Source of the DNA: an uncultured Pelagibacteraceae bacterium
GTDB taxonomy: Bacteria > Pseudomonadota > Alphaproteobacteria > Pelagibacterales > Pelagibacteraceae
Direction of reading: 5' to 3'
NCBI GenBank assembly: GCA_902538525.1
Contig: CACBFA010000005.1
Coordinates: 1-49,372 of the forward strand
Length of the DNA: 49,372 nt
In this document: positions 25,702 to 33,079 of the stretch, piece after piece
Layout: the number at the start of each line of letters is the position of its first letter
How positions within the stretch are numbered: position 1 is the stretch's first letter
Made by a program: the position numbers and the translations under genes
The notes under the pieces: model-generated
Told to the model about the DNA's origin: nothing
What the model saw: the letters and a program-made list of their open reading frames with translations, nothing else
Databases searched by the model: none

Positions 25702-26913
25702 CTAAACTTTCTCAAAAACTAATGTTGCATTAGTTCCACCAAAACCAAAGCTGTTAGACATAATTGAATTTAAATTTATATCTTTTTCAACTTGTGTAAC
25801 AATTGGATAGTTTTTTGCTTCATCATCCATTTCCGAAATATTTGCTGATGCTGAAATAAAATTGTTTTTCATCATTATCAAACTATAAATAGCTTCGTGA
25901 ACTGAAGTTGCACCTAATGAATGACCTGACAAAGACTTGGTTGAACTTATCTTAGGTTTATAATCTGGAAAAGCCTCACCAACTGCTTTTAGTTCTGTAA
26001 TATCACCAACAGGTGTTGATGTCCCGTGGGTATTAATATAGTCAATTTTATTTTTCGAAGTTGATAGAGCCATTTTCATACATCTTACTGCTCCTTCTCC
26101 AGATGGTGCAACCATATCATAACCATCAGATGTTGCTCCATACCCTGTTAATTCAGCATATATTTTAGCTCCCCTTGCTTTTGCATGTTCATACTCCTCT
26201 AATACAAGAACTCCACCTCCACCAGCTATAACAAAACCATCTCTAGTTTTATCATATGGTCTTGAGGCTTTTTCAGGGGTATCGTTATATTTTGAGGATA
26301 GTGCAGTCATTGCATCAAACATTGCAGTCATTGCAAAGTGTACCTCATCGCTTCCTCCTGCAAAAATAATATTTTGTTTTCCTAGTTGAATAAGTTCCAT
26401 TGCATTACCTATACAATGACCACTAGTTGCGCATGCAGAACTTATTGTGTAATTAGTACCTTTTATTTTAAATGGAACTGCTAGAGTGGCTGAAGCAGTA
26501 CTTGCCATAGTTCTTGGAACTATAAATGGACCCATTTTTTTTGGATTTTTTTCTCTAGTTTTATCTGATGCCAAAATCACATTTTCAATTGATGGTCCTC
26601 CAGACCCCATCACCATTCCTGTTGAAATATTACTAACTTCATTTTCCTCTAATCCGGAATCTTTAACTGCTTCACTCATAGCAACATAATTATATGCTGA
26701 ACCAGCACCCATAAATCGAATAACTTTTCTATCAATATAATCTTCTAATTTGATATTAGGTTTACCATGAACATGGCTCTTTAAATTATGTTCTTTATAT
26801 TCTTCAGAAAATGTTATTCCTGATTTCGTATTAATTAACGATTGATAAACTTCATCTTGATTATTTCCCAAACATGAAACTACACCAAGTCCTGTTACAA
26901 CAACTCTTTTCAT
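25702..26913 (-). CDS. fabB: 3-oxoacyl-[acyl-carrier-protein] synthase I, FabB
   Basis: Condensing enzyme that elongates the cis-unsaturated intermediate made by FabA. The 403 residues carry the thiolase-fold Cys-His-His triad: Cys161 in [11 protein letters not shown], the histidine in [11 protein letters not shown] (about 296) and the histidine in SGHSLGATS (about 333). Adjacent fabA supports assignment to FabB rather than FabF. Its start overlaps the fabA stop by one base. Together fabA and fabB show that the cell makes unsaturated fatty acids anaerobically, without a desaturase. Confidence 0.95.
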   Translation of the reverse strand: MKRVVVTGLGVVSCLGNNQDEVYQSLINTKSGITFSEEYKEHNLKSHVHGKPNIKLEDYIDRKVIRFMGAGSAYNYVAMSEAVKDSGLEENEVSNISTGMVMGSGGPSIENVILASDKTREKNPKKMGPFIVPRTMASTASATLAVPFKIKGTNYTISSACATSGHCIGNAMELIQLGKQNIIFAGGSDEVHFAMTAMFDAMTALSSKYNDTPEKASRPYDKTRDGFVIAGGGGVLVLEEYEHAKARGAKIYAELTGYGATSDGYDMVAPSGEGAVRCMKMALSTSKNKIDYINTHGTSTPVGDITELKAVGEAFPDYKPKISSTKSLSGHSLGATSVHEAIYSLIMMKNNFISASANISEMDDEAKNYPIVTQVEKDINLNSIMSNSFGFGGTNATLVFEKV

Positions 26914-27413
26914 TACTTAAATAATCCTACCTTAAGATTTTCTGCACTATAAATCTTTTTTCCATCAGCAAGCAATATTCCATTTGCAAGACCTACAGTT
27001 GTTTCTCCTTTGATAAGAATTCTTTTCATATCTATTTCATATGTCGCCATTTTGACATTTTTAAGAACTTCACCAGTGAATTTTACAGTGCTTACACCTA
27101 ATGCTCTACCTCTTCCTGGATTTCCTAACCAACCAAGAAAAAAGCCAACTAGCTGCCACATAGCATCTAAACCAAGACAACCAGGCATAACTGGATCTCC
27201 TCTAAAATGACAATCAAAGAACCACAAATTATCCTTAATATCAAGTTCGGCTTTCATAGAGCCTTTTTTATAAAAACCTTGATTCTCAGTAATTTCTGTA
27301 ATTCTATCAAACATTAACATTGGTGGTGATGGCAATTTTGCATTTCCTGGACCAAATAATTTGCCGTTAGCACAATCAATAAGTTCGTCGTAATTAAAGG
27401 AACTTTTTTTCAT
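26913..27413 (-). CDS. fabA: 3-hydroxydecanoyl-[acyl-carrier-protein] dehydratase/isomerase FabA
   Basis: Bifunctional dehydratase/isomerase that introduces the cis double bond at the C10 stage of fatty acid synthesis. A 166-residue hot-dog-fold protein with the catalytic His69 in [14 protein letters not shown] and Asp83 in LGLDAMWQL. It heads the fabA-fabB-fabI operon on the minus strand and is divergent from irr, a conserved alphaproteobacterial arrangement. The 74-base gap contains a palindromic ATTATAAT that could serve as -10 box in both directions, plus an Irr-type operator. Confidence 0.95.
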   Translation of the reverse strand: MKKSSFNYDELIDCANGKLFGPGNAKLPSPPMLMFDRITEITENQGFYKKGSMKAELDIKDNLWFFDCHFRGDPVMPGCLGLDAMWQLVGFFLGWLGNPGRGRALGVSTVKFTGEVLKNVKMATYEIDMKRILIKGETTVGLANGILLADGKKIYSAENLKVGLFK

Positions 27414-27446
27414 AATTTTTGTAATCTTATTACTTGATTTAGGTAC

Positions 27447-27454
27447 ATTATAAT
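27447..27454. promoter_or_regulatory. Symmetrical -10 element between fabA and irr
   Basis: ATTATAAT is an exact palindrome and contains TATAAT on both strands. It lies midway between the divergent fabA and irr starts. On the plus strand it would place the irr transcription start near 27461, just upstream of the ICE-like operator. No good -35 hexamer is seen at normal spacing on either side, so this is a tentative assignment. Confidence 0.4.
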
Positions 27455-27464
27455 ATAGAAATAG

Positions 27465-27481
27465 TTTAGAATAGTTTTAAA
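27465..27481. promoter_or_regulatory. Irr operator (ICE-like) at the irr/fabA promoter
   Basis: TTTAGAA-TAG-TTTTAAA matches the iron control element consensus known for alphaproteobacterial Irr (TTTAGAA-N3-TTCTAAA) at 13 of 14 half-site positions. It lies directly before the irr start codon and downstream of the presumed -10 box, a position suited to autorepression. It could also affect fabA on the other strand. Confidence 0.7.
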
Positions 27482-27487
27482 TTGCTT

Positions 27488-27898
27488 ATGACTAGTAAAC
27501 AAGAATTTATCGAAAAACTAAGAAACTCTAGCTTAAGACCAACTAAACAAAGAATAAATATATGTGAGGTTTTATTCAATAGAGATAAAACTTTCCACTT
27601 CACAATAAACGACTTGTTCAATTTAATTAAAGATAAAACAGGTGAAAAAGTTTCTTTAGCAACTGTTTATAATACAGTCCATGCATTTCTTAAAAAAGGT
27701 TATTTAAAAGAGATACCAATTAATTCTAATCAAACTTATTTTGATACAAATGTCACAGATCACCACCATTTCTTCGATGTTAAAGAAGAAAAGCTTATTG
27801 ACATTAAAAATGAGGATGTAGGACCGATAGAGATTCAAAAATCCATTCCTGGAAAAAAAATTAAATCAGTTGAAGTTTTAGTAAAATTAGAAGACTAA
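27488..27898 (+). CDS. irr: Iron response regulator Irr (Fur family)
   Basis: Irr is the alphaproteobacterial regulator that senses iron through heme. The protein has 136 residues from ATG 27488 (a TTG at 27482 would add two). The winged-helix DNA-binding part includes RPTKQRINICEVLF and the recognition helix VSLATVYNTVHAFL. The domain boundary carries DHHHFFD, the three-histidine motif typical of Irr, which in rhizobial Irr takes part in heme or metal binding. It lacks the metal-site pattern of the Fur copy at 9695. Divergent position next to fabA-fabB-fabI is conserved in alphaproteobacteria. Operators of the ICE type lie upstream of it and upstream of katG, the next gene. Confidence 0.92.
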   Translation: MTSKQEFIEKLRNSSLRPTKQRINICEVLFNRDKTFHFTINDLFNLIKDKTGEKVSLATVYNTVHAFLKKGYLKEIPINSNQTYFDTNVTDHHHFFDVKEEKLIDIKNEDVGPIEIQKSIPGKKIKSVEVLVKLED

Positions 27899-27931
27899 GT
27901 TTCAAAATTAAATCATAAACATTCTGACTTA

Positions 27932-27960
27932 TTGACAATCTTCTTTAGAATAATTATAAA
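27932..27960 (+). promoter_or_regulatory. katG: katG promoter (sigma-70 type)
   Basis: TTGACA at 27932-27937 and TATAAA at 27955-27960 are separated by 17 bases, an almost perfect housekeeping promoter. The expected transcription start is near 27967, giving a leader of about 37 bases with AAAGGAG at 27987-27993 as ribosome-binding site, ten bases before the ATG. Confidence 0.8.
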
Positions 27961-27983
27961 CAAGGAATTAGAATAATTATAAT
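27944..27983. promoter_or_regulatory. Two tandem ICE-like Irr operators on the katG promoter
   Basis: Site 1 is TTTAGAA-TAA-TTATAAA at 27944-27960 and overlaps the spacer and -10 box. Site 2 is ATTAGAA-TAA-TTATAAT at 27967-27983 and covers the expected transcription start. They share 15 identical bases (TTAGAATAATTATAA) and are offset by 23 bp, roughly two helical turns. Both resemble the Irr iron control element. Occupation of these sites should block RNA polymerase, so Irr is the likely repressor of katG. Confidence 0.65.
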
Positions 27984-28003
27984 ATTAAAGGAGATATATA
28001 ATA

Positions 28004-30241
28004 ATGAGTGCGGAATTTCATAAAAGTAAATCATTTAAATCAGCAGAATTAAGTAAGTGCCCTTTTACAGGCGCAGGCACACCGGCAAAATTTAGTGCTG
28101 GAAGAGGACAAACAAATAGAGATTTTTGGCCAAACAGTTTGAATTTGAAAATTTTAAGTCAGCACTCGAATTTATCAAATCCAATGGAGAAAAAATTTAA
28201 TTATTCTAAAGAATTTAAAAAACTAAATTACAAAGCACTCAAAAAAGATTTAAACAAATTAATGACTGACTCACAAGATTGGTGGCCAGCAGACTACGGC
28301 CATTATGGTCCTTTATTTATTAGATTAGCATGGCACGCAGCTGGTACATATAGAACAGGAGATGGTAGAGGAGGAGCTGGAACAGGTAATCAAAGGTTTG
28401 CACCGTTAAATGCTTGGCCTGATAATGTTAATCTAGATAAAGCTAGATTACTTTTGTGGCCAATAAAACAGAAATATGGAAAAAGAATTTCTTGGGCAGA
28501 TTTATTTATACTAGTTGGAAATGTAGCATTAGAGTCAATGGGCTTTAAAACTTTTGGATTTGGAGCTGGAAGAATTGATATCTGGGAACCAGAAGATGAT
28601 ATTTACTGGGGTTCTGAAAAAGAAATGTTAGGTGTTAAGAGATACAGTGGAAAAAGAGATCTTGAACAACCTTTGGGGGCTTCTCACATGGGATTAATTT
28701 ATGTAAATCCACAAGGTCCAGATTTTAATCCAGACCCATTGAAAGCAGCTCACGATATTAGAGAAACATTTGGACGAATGGCAATGAATGATTATGAAAC
28801 AGTTGCACTAGTTGCTGGCGGTCATACTTTTGGAAAATCTCATGGTGCTGCACCCGAGTCACACAAAGGACCTGATCCAGAGGCATCAAGAATTCAAGAT
28901 CAAGCGACTGGTTGGAATAGTAATTATAAATCAGGAAAAGGTGTACATGCAATAAGTAGTGGTATTGAAGGAGCATGGACACAAACACCAACTCAATGGG
29001 ATATGGGTTACTTTGATTGTTTATTTAACCATGAATGGGAATTGACTAAAGGACCTGCTGGAGCATTCCAATGGACTCCAAAAAAGAATGGTCAAAGAAT
29101 AAAAATGGTACCTGATGCTCATGATAAAAGTAAAATGCATCCTCCTATGATGCAAACGACTGACTTATCTTTGAGAATGGATAAAAGTTATGGACCAATT
29201 TCAAAACATTTTTATCAAAATCCAGATGAATTTGCTGATGCATTTGCAAGAGCTTGGTTTAAGCTTACTCACAGAGACATGGGACCAAGAGCATGCTATT
29301 TGGGTAGCGAAGTACCAAAAGAACAATTAATTTGGCAAGATCCTATAGATAAACCAAAATATAAACTTAAATCAAAAGATATAAAAGATTTAAAATCAAA
29401 GCTTTCAAAATCAAAAATCTCTGTTTCTGATTTAGTTTCTACGGCTTGGGCTTCTGCTTCTACATACAGAGGTTCTGACAAAAGAGGTGGAGCAAACGGA
29501 GCAAGAATTATGCTTGAACCTCAAAGAAGTTGGAAAGTTAATAACCCTAAAAAACTTTCAAAGGTTATTAAAGCTTTACAAAAAATTAAGAAAAAATTTG
29601 ATAAAAATAAAAAATCAGTCTCAATGGCGGATCTTATAGTATTAGGTGGAAATGTAGGAATAGAGACGGCAGCAAAAAAAGCTGGTCATAAAATTCAGGT
29701 TCCATTTACTCCTGGAAGAGGTGATGCAAGACAAGACCAAACAGATGTAAATTCATTTGGATTACTTGAGCCGCAAGCGGATGGTTTTAGAAACTACATG
29801 AAAAAAGGTAAATCTAATGTTTCAGCTGAGGAAAAATTAATTGATAAGGCACAATTAATGGGATTAACGGCACCAGAGATGACAGTTCTTGTAGGAGGAA
29901 TGAGAGTTTTAGATACAAACTATGATAGTTCTAAAAATGGAGTTTTCACAAAAAAACCTGGAACTCTATCAACAGATTATTTTGTAAATCTTCTTGATAT
30001 GAGTACCACTTGGAAAGAAACTGACAAATCTGAACAATATTTTGTTGGTAAAGATAGAAAGTCTAAAAAAACTAAGTGGAAAGGTTCAAGAGTTGACCTT
30101 ATTTTTGGTTCAAATTCTCAATTAAGAGCATTAGCCGAAGTATATGCTTGTAAAGATTCATCAGACAAATTTATCAAAGACTTTGTATCCGCATGGGTCA
30201 AAGTGATGAATGCAGATAGATTTGAATTAAGATTAAATTAG
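28004..30241 (+). CDS. katG: Catalase-peroxidase KatG
   Basis: Heme enzyme that removes hydrogen peroxide by both catalase and peroxidase reactions, in the cytoplasm. The 745 residues form the usual two-domain protein. The active N-terminal half has distal Arg107, Trp110 and His111 ([11 protein letters not shown]), Tyr233 ([10 protein letters not shown]), Met259 (RMAMND) and proximal His274 (GGHTFGKSH). Trp110, Tyr233 and Met259 are the residues that form the covalent adduct required for catalase activity. The C-terminal half lacks the heme site, as expected. It has one of the strongest promoter and Shine-Dalgarno combinations in the window, with two Irr-type operators. Catalases are patchily distributed in streamlined marine bacteria, so its presence here is notable. 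Confidence 0.98.
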   Translation: MSAEFHKSKSFKSAELSKCPFTGAGTPAKFSAGRGQTNRDFWPNSLNLKILSQHSNLSNPMEKKFNYSKEFKKLNYKALKKDLNKLMTDSQDWWPADYGHYGPLFIRLAWHAAGTYRTGDGRGGAGTGNQRFAPLNAWPDNVNLDKARLLLWPIKQKYGKRISWADLFILVGNVALESMGFKTFGFGAGRIDIWEPEDDIYWGSEKEMLGVKRYSGKRDLEQPLGASHMGLIYVNPQGPDFNPDPLKAAHDIRETFGRMAMNDYETVALVAGGHTFGKSHGAAPESHKGPDPEASRIQDQATGWNSNYKSGKGVHAISSGIEGAWTQTPTQWDMGYFDCLFNHEWELTKGPAGAFQWTPKKNGQRIKMVPDAHDKSKMHPPMMQTTDLSLRMDKSYGPISKHFYQNPDEFADAFARAWFKLTHRDMGPRACYLGSEVPKEQLIWQDPIDKPKYKLKSKDIKDLKSKLSKSKISVSDLVSTAWASASTYRGSDKRGGANGARIMLEPQRSWKVNNPKKLSKVIKALQKIKKKFDKNKKSVSMADLIVLGGNVGIETAAKKAGHKIQVPFTPGRGDARQDQTDVNSFGLLEPQADGFRNYMKKGKSNVSAEEKLIDKAQLMGLTAPEMTVLVGGMRVLDTNYDSSKNGVFTKKPGTLSTDYFVNLLDMSTTWKETDKSEQYFVGKDRKSKKTKWKGSRVDLIFGSNSQLRALAEVYACKDSSDKFIKDFVSAWVKVMNADRFELRLN

Positions 30242-30263
30242 TATAGAAAAAGGCGGAAAAAAA

Positions 30264-30860
30264 ATGACATCATTAAATTTTGAAGATTTTTATAAAGTTC
30301 CTGAAATCAAATTTGACATCTCAAAATTACGTAAAGATCTAGATGCAATATTAGAGAAAAAAAGATTTAATTCACCAGGAGTAACTCACTTTGGTGCAAT
30401 TCCTTTAAATCAAATCCCTAATGATGAAGAGTCAATTAAGGGAAATAACATTAGAGGAAGATATTGGACTATTGCTGATGAGACAGGAAAAGAAGTTCCG
30501 AGAGACATTGATATTGACGAGTCAAAATATACTCAATTAGTGCCCGAATTTGAGAATACTTATTTCAAGGAAGTTTATGAAATCCTGAGCAAAAAATTTA
30601 AACTAGGAAGGGTAAGACTTCTTTTAAAAGAACCTAGATCTACACTAAGCTGGCATAAAGACCCAGAATGTAGATTGCATGTTCCAATAGTAACTAATGC
30701 TGGTTGTTCAATGGTCATAGAAAATGTTGCAAAACACTTGCCTGCTGATGGTCATGTGTGGATTACCAATAATACAAAATATCATAACTTTTTTAATGGA
30801 GGAGAACAGGCTAGAGTTCACTTAGTTGCTTGTGTTCTTAAGAGCCCGTTTAAAGAATAA
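30264..30860 (+). CDS. Aspartyl/asparaginyl beta-hydroxylase-like 2-oxoglutarate/Fe(II) dioxygenase
   Basis: A 198-residue cupin-fold protein of the Asp/Asn beta-hydroxylase family. The iron-binding motif is His131-x-Asp133 in LSWHKDPECRLHVPI, with the distal His174 in KYHNFFNGG and a 2-oxoglutarate-binding Arg184 in ARVHLV. The substrate is unknown; relatives hydroxylate free amino acids, peptides or lipid-linked residues. It follows katG by 22 bases with its own AAGGCGG-type ribosome-binding site, so it probably shares the Irr-controlled katG transcript. That would tie an iron-using enzyme to iron/heme status. It overlaps the next gene by one base. Confidence 0.85.
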   Translation: MTSLNFEDFYKVPEIKFDISKLRKDLDAILEKKRFNSPGVTHFGAIPLNQIPNDEESIKGNNIRGRYWTIADETGKEVPRDIDIDESKYTQLVPEFENTYFKEVYEILSKKFKLGRVRLLLKEPRSTLSWHKDPECRLHVPIVTNAGCSMVIENVAKHLPADGHVWITNNTKYHNFFNGGEQARVHLVACVLKSPFKE

Positions 30861-31099
30861 TGGAAGTTACTAACGGTATTTTTAAAGCTGCTGGACAGAT
30901 TTACACTAATAACAGAGGCTCAATCTTAAGAACAATCGTTTATACGATTGGTCACTTTGCAATTGCCATAACAGTTTTGATGTTTGTTGCGGATGTATCA
31001 TTTATGATAGCCTTAACTGATGCAATAGTAGAACCAATTGCTAATTCTATTTGGTATTTCGTTTTAGATAAGTGGTGGGCAAGTAGATCAAAAAGTTAA
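30860..31099 (+). CDS. DUF2061-type small membrane protein
   Basis: A 79-residue protein with two hydrophobic segments (about 24-44 and 48-68). RTIVYTIGHFAIAITVLMF, then ALTDAIVEPIANSIWYFVLDKWW, is the pattern of the DUF2061 family of predicted inner-membrane proteins. The role is unknown. It overlaps the dioxygenase gene by one base (TAATG) and would be the last gene of the katG transcript. A Fur-box-like sequence covers its stop codon. Confidence 0.82.
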   Translation: MEVTNGIFKAAGQIYTNNRGSILRTIVYTIGHFAIAITVLMFVADVSFMIALTDAIVEPIANSIWYFVLDKWWASRSKS

Positions 31100-31113
31100 T
31101 AATAATCATTATC
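31095..31113. promoter_or_regulatory. Fur-box-like palindrome at the end of the DUF2061 gene
   Basis: GTTAATAATAATCATTATC agrees with the classical 19-bp Fur box (GATAATGATAATCATTATC) at 17 of 19 positions. It overlaps the stop codon of the DUF2061 gene and lies 132 bases before the small cysteine-rich protein. High AT content raises the chance of such matches, so this is a candidate only. Confidence 0.4.
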
Positions 31114-31154
31114 AATAAATAAATAGAAAAAATTTTATAAGGATAATTTGTAGT

Positions 31155-31202
31155 AATAATAATTATTCGCAAAAAAAATGCGTAAATAATAATTATTCGC
31201 AA
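31155..31202 (+). repeat. Pair of 18-bp direct repeats upstream of the 59-aa protein
   Basis: AATAATAATTATTCGCAA occurs at 31155-31172 and again at 31185-31202, a 30-bp period. Each copy contains the perfect palindrome AATAATTATT. GGATA-TTTG elements flank the pair at 31141 and 31203. Between the copies, CGCA and TGCG could pair across an A-rich loop. The arrangement looks like a double operator or a structured leader. It occupies the 146-base gap between the DUF2061 gene and the small protein at 31246, which holds nothing else I recognise. Confidence 0.7.
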
Positions 31203-31245
31203 GGATATTTGTTGAAAATAATTTTTTCATATTTAATTTTAAATT

Positions 31246-31425
31246 ATGCAAATAGAAAATTACAATTGTAAAAAATGTGGATTAACAATTTCTTCAACTT
31301 GTTCCAAGTGTGATAAAATAGTTGATGTTGAAGTCCTTGATGATGGATGTATTGTTCAAAAGACTAAATGTGTTGATTGTGCGAATGCTCCAGTGATCAA
31401 AGACGTATGTGTCCAACAAAAATAA
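31246..31425 (+). CDS. Small cysteine-rich zinc-ribbon-like protein, 59 aa
   Basis: This short reading frame encodes 59 residues with eight cysteines: CxxC pairs at 8/11, 19/22 and 42/45, and single cysteines at 35 and 55. Such spacing is typical of zinc ribbons or small metal-binding proteins; an iron-sulfur site cannot be excluded. I do not recognise a named family. No signal peptide is present. Its upstream region holds a Fur-box-like palindrome and two 18-bp repeats. It lies downstream of the Irr/katG block and is convergent with the SH3 gene, with a 26-base gap. Confidence 0.65.
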   Translation: MQIENYNCKKCGLTISSTCSKCDKIVDVEVLDDGCIVQKTKCVDCANAPVIKDVCVQQK

Positions 31426-31451
31426 TTAGTTAATATATATAACTTAAAGGG

Positions 31452-31904
31452 TTAGTTGATTTTTCCCCAAAGATCTTCTTCATCAACCCACCCTTTAAAA
31501 CTTTTTGTTTCTACTAAACACCAATTTCTCTCACATTTTTTTACTAACAATAATCTTCCAGTTTCTATTTTAGCCAATGGTTTGGAAAATTTAGTTGGTT
31601 TTTTGAAAAGAATTTTATTTGACGCAGTTATAAAGGATTTTGATTGCTTCAATTGAGATATATGTATCCACCCACCATTTTTTTTATTATCAATTATTCT
31701 TCTAAAATTTTCTTTTTTGTCAATCACTTTTACTGGCAAGTTTATTTTCTTGTAAATATACTTTATTGGATAATCAAAACTTGGTCCATATCTTACGTTT
31801 ACCTTATCATTTTTAAGCATTAAAAATTTTTCATTATCCTCCGAAATGGCATTCGAGGTAAAAAATATTATGATTAAAATTTTGAAGATTAATTGCACAA
31901 GCAA
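31452..31904 (-). CDS. Exported SH3-like (SH3b) domain protein
   Basis: A 150-residue protein with an N-terminal signal peptide (IFKILIIIFFTSNAISE) followed by tandem bacterial SH3-like repeats (about 28-82 and 88-147). LKNDKVNVRYGPSFDYPI and KKNGGWIHISQL are characteristic. Bacterial SH3b domains usually bind cell-wall peptides or act as scaffolds; the precise role is unknown. The start is TTG 31904 or GTG 31898, both inside the end of the ThiF-like gene, so no ATG is available and translational coupling is likely. Confidence 0.82.
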   Translation of the reverse strand: MLVQLIFKILIIIFFTSNAISEDNEKFLMLKNDKVNVRYGPSFDYPIKYIYKKINLPVKVIDKKENFRRIIDNKKNGGWIHISQLKQSKSFITASNKILFKKPTKFSKPLAKIETGRLLLVKKCERNWCLVETKSFKGWVDEEDLWGKIN

Positions 31905-32641
31905 CCTCTTTTTTTAGTAAATTTTATTTTTCTAAATTCTAGTTTTTTTAGATTAACCACCAGAATTGATGAGTGAAGACTTTTATCAGAAGAAATTATG
32001 TTTTTTAAAACTTCATTTGCTTGCATACTCCCAATTATATTTGATGTAGTTCCTAATATTCCTTCACTTTCACAATTTAAAACTTCATCAGAAGGTTCTG
32101 ACTGGTAAAAACATTTTAAACATGGGCTTGATTTGTTATTAAAATCGAATGAAAAAATATGTCCATCAAATTTGCTAATAGCACCAACTATTAATTTTCT
32201 TTTATATTTTAATGAAAATTTATTTATTAAAAATTTAGTTTTAAAATTATCTGTTCCATCTACAATTATATCGAAATCTTTTACAATTTTATTTAAATTT
32301 TTTTCTGATGCTTTTTCTTTCAAAATTTTGACTTTTACATCTCTGTTAATTAATTTTATTCTTCTTTTAAAGATATCAACCTTAAATTTTCCAACATCTT
32401 TTGAAGTATACAAAATTTGTCTTTGAAGATTTGAAATATCTACTTTATCGTGATCAATAGCACCTATATAACCTACACCGCATCTAGCCAACAAATCTGC
32501 AACTGGACTACCTAATCCACCAATTCCTACAATTAAAACTTTTGAATTAATTATTTTCTTTTGTCCTAATATACCAATATCCTTAAGTATTATTTGTCTA
32601 GAGTATCTCTCAAGCTTTCGTTTAGATAATGAATTTTTCAC
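31889..32641 (-). CDS. ThiF/MoeB/HesA-family E1-like adenylyltransferase
   Basis: A 250-residue E1-like enzyme that should adenylate the C-terminal glycine of a ubiquitin-fold sulfur carrier (ThiS or MoaD type). The nucleotide-binding GIGGLGSPVADLLARCGVG is at 39-57, followed by IDHDKVDISNLQRQ. Zinc-ligand cysteines are Cys174 and Cys177 (CLKC). Cys190 in LNCESEGILG corresponds to the mobile cysteine loop. The second zinc pair is CLC at 247-249, one residue closer than the usual CxxC and right at the C-terminus. No carrier gene lies nearby, so thiamine or molybdopterin pathway use is undecided. It overlaps dut by 4 bases. Confidence 0.88.
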   Translation of the reverse strand: MKNSLSKRKLERYSRQIILKDIGILGQKKIINSKVLIVGIGGLGSPVADLLARCGVGYIGAIDHDKVDISNLQRQILYTSKDVGKFKVDIFKRRIKLINRDVKVKILKEKASEKNLNKIVKDFDIIVDGTDNFKTKFLINKFSLKYKRKLIVGAISKFDGHIFSFDFNNKSSPCLKCFYQSEPSDEVLNCESEGILGTTSNIIGSMQANEVLKNIISSDKSLHSSILVVNLKKLEFRKIKFTKKRGCLCN

Positions 32642-33075
32642 TTACCCGTTGATCCAAATCCACCCGAACCTCTAATTGTCTCAGGCAAAGTTTCTACAAT
32701 TTCAAAATCTACTTTTAGAATTGGCATTAGTATCATTTGAGCAATTCTATCATCGTTATTTACTGTAAAGTCTTTATCTCCATGATTAAATAAAATTACT
32801 TTTATTTCTCCTCTATAGTCACTATCAATTGTTCCAGGAGTATTTAATACATTTATATTATTTTTAGCTGCTAAACCTGATCGTGGCCTGATCTGAACTT
32901 CGGTATCCTCAGGTATTGCAATGGATATACCTGTTGGCACTAAAGCGTTTTCGCCCGGTTTAATTACTATTTTCTTTTCAATGAATGCAGTCAAATCTAG
33001 TCCAGATGATCCTGTTGTTTTATATTCTGGCAGTTTAACTTTCTTGTCTAATTTTTTAATTAAGACTTTCACCAT
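32638..33075 (-). CDS. dut: Deoxyuridine 5'-triphosphate nucleotidohydrolase (dUTPase)
   Basis: Trimeric dUTPase that hydrolyses dUTP to dUMP, keeping uracil out of DNA and feeding thymidylate synthesis. The 145 residues contain the five conserved motifs, including SSGLDLTA, RPRSGLAAKN, NTPGTIDSDYRGEI, DRIAQMI and the C-terminal P-loop-like RGSGGFGSTGK. It follows coaBC after 4 bases, the same order (coaBC-dut) as in many proteobacteria. Confidence 0.97.
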   Translation of the reverse strand: MVKVLIKKLDKKVKLPEYKTTGSSGLDLTAFIEKKIVIKPGENALVPTGISIAIPEDTEVQIRPRSGLAAKNNINVLNTPGTIDSDYRGEIKVILFNHGDKDFTVNNDDRIAQMILMPILKVDFEIVETLPETIRGSGGFGSTGK

Positions 33076-33079
33076 TAAG

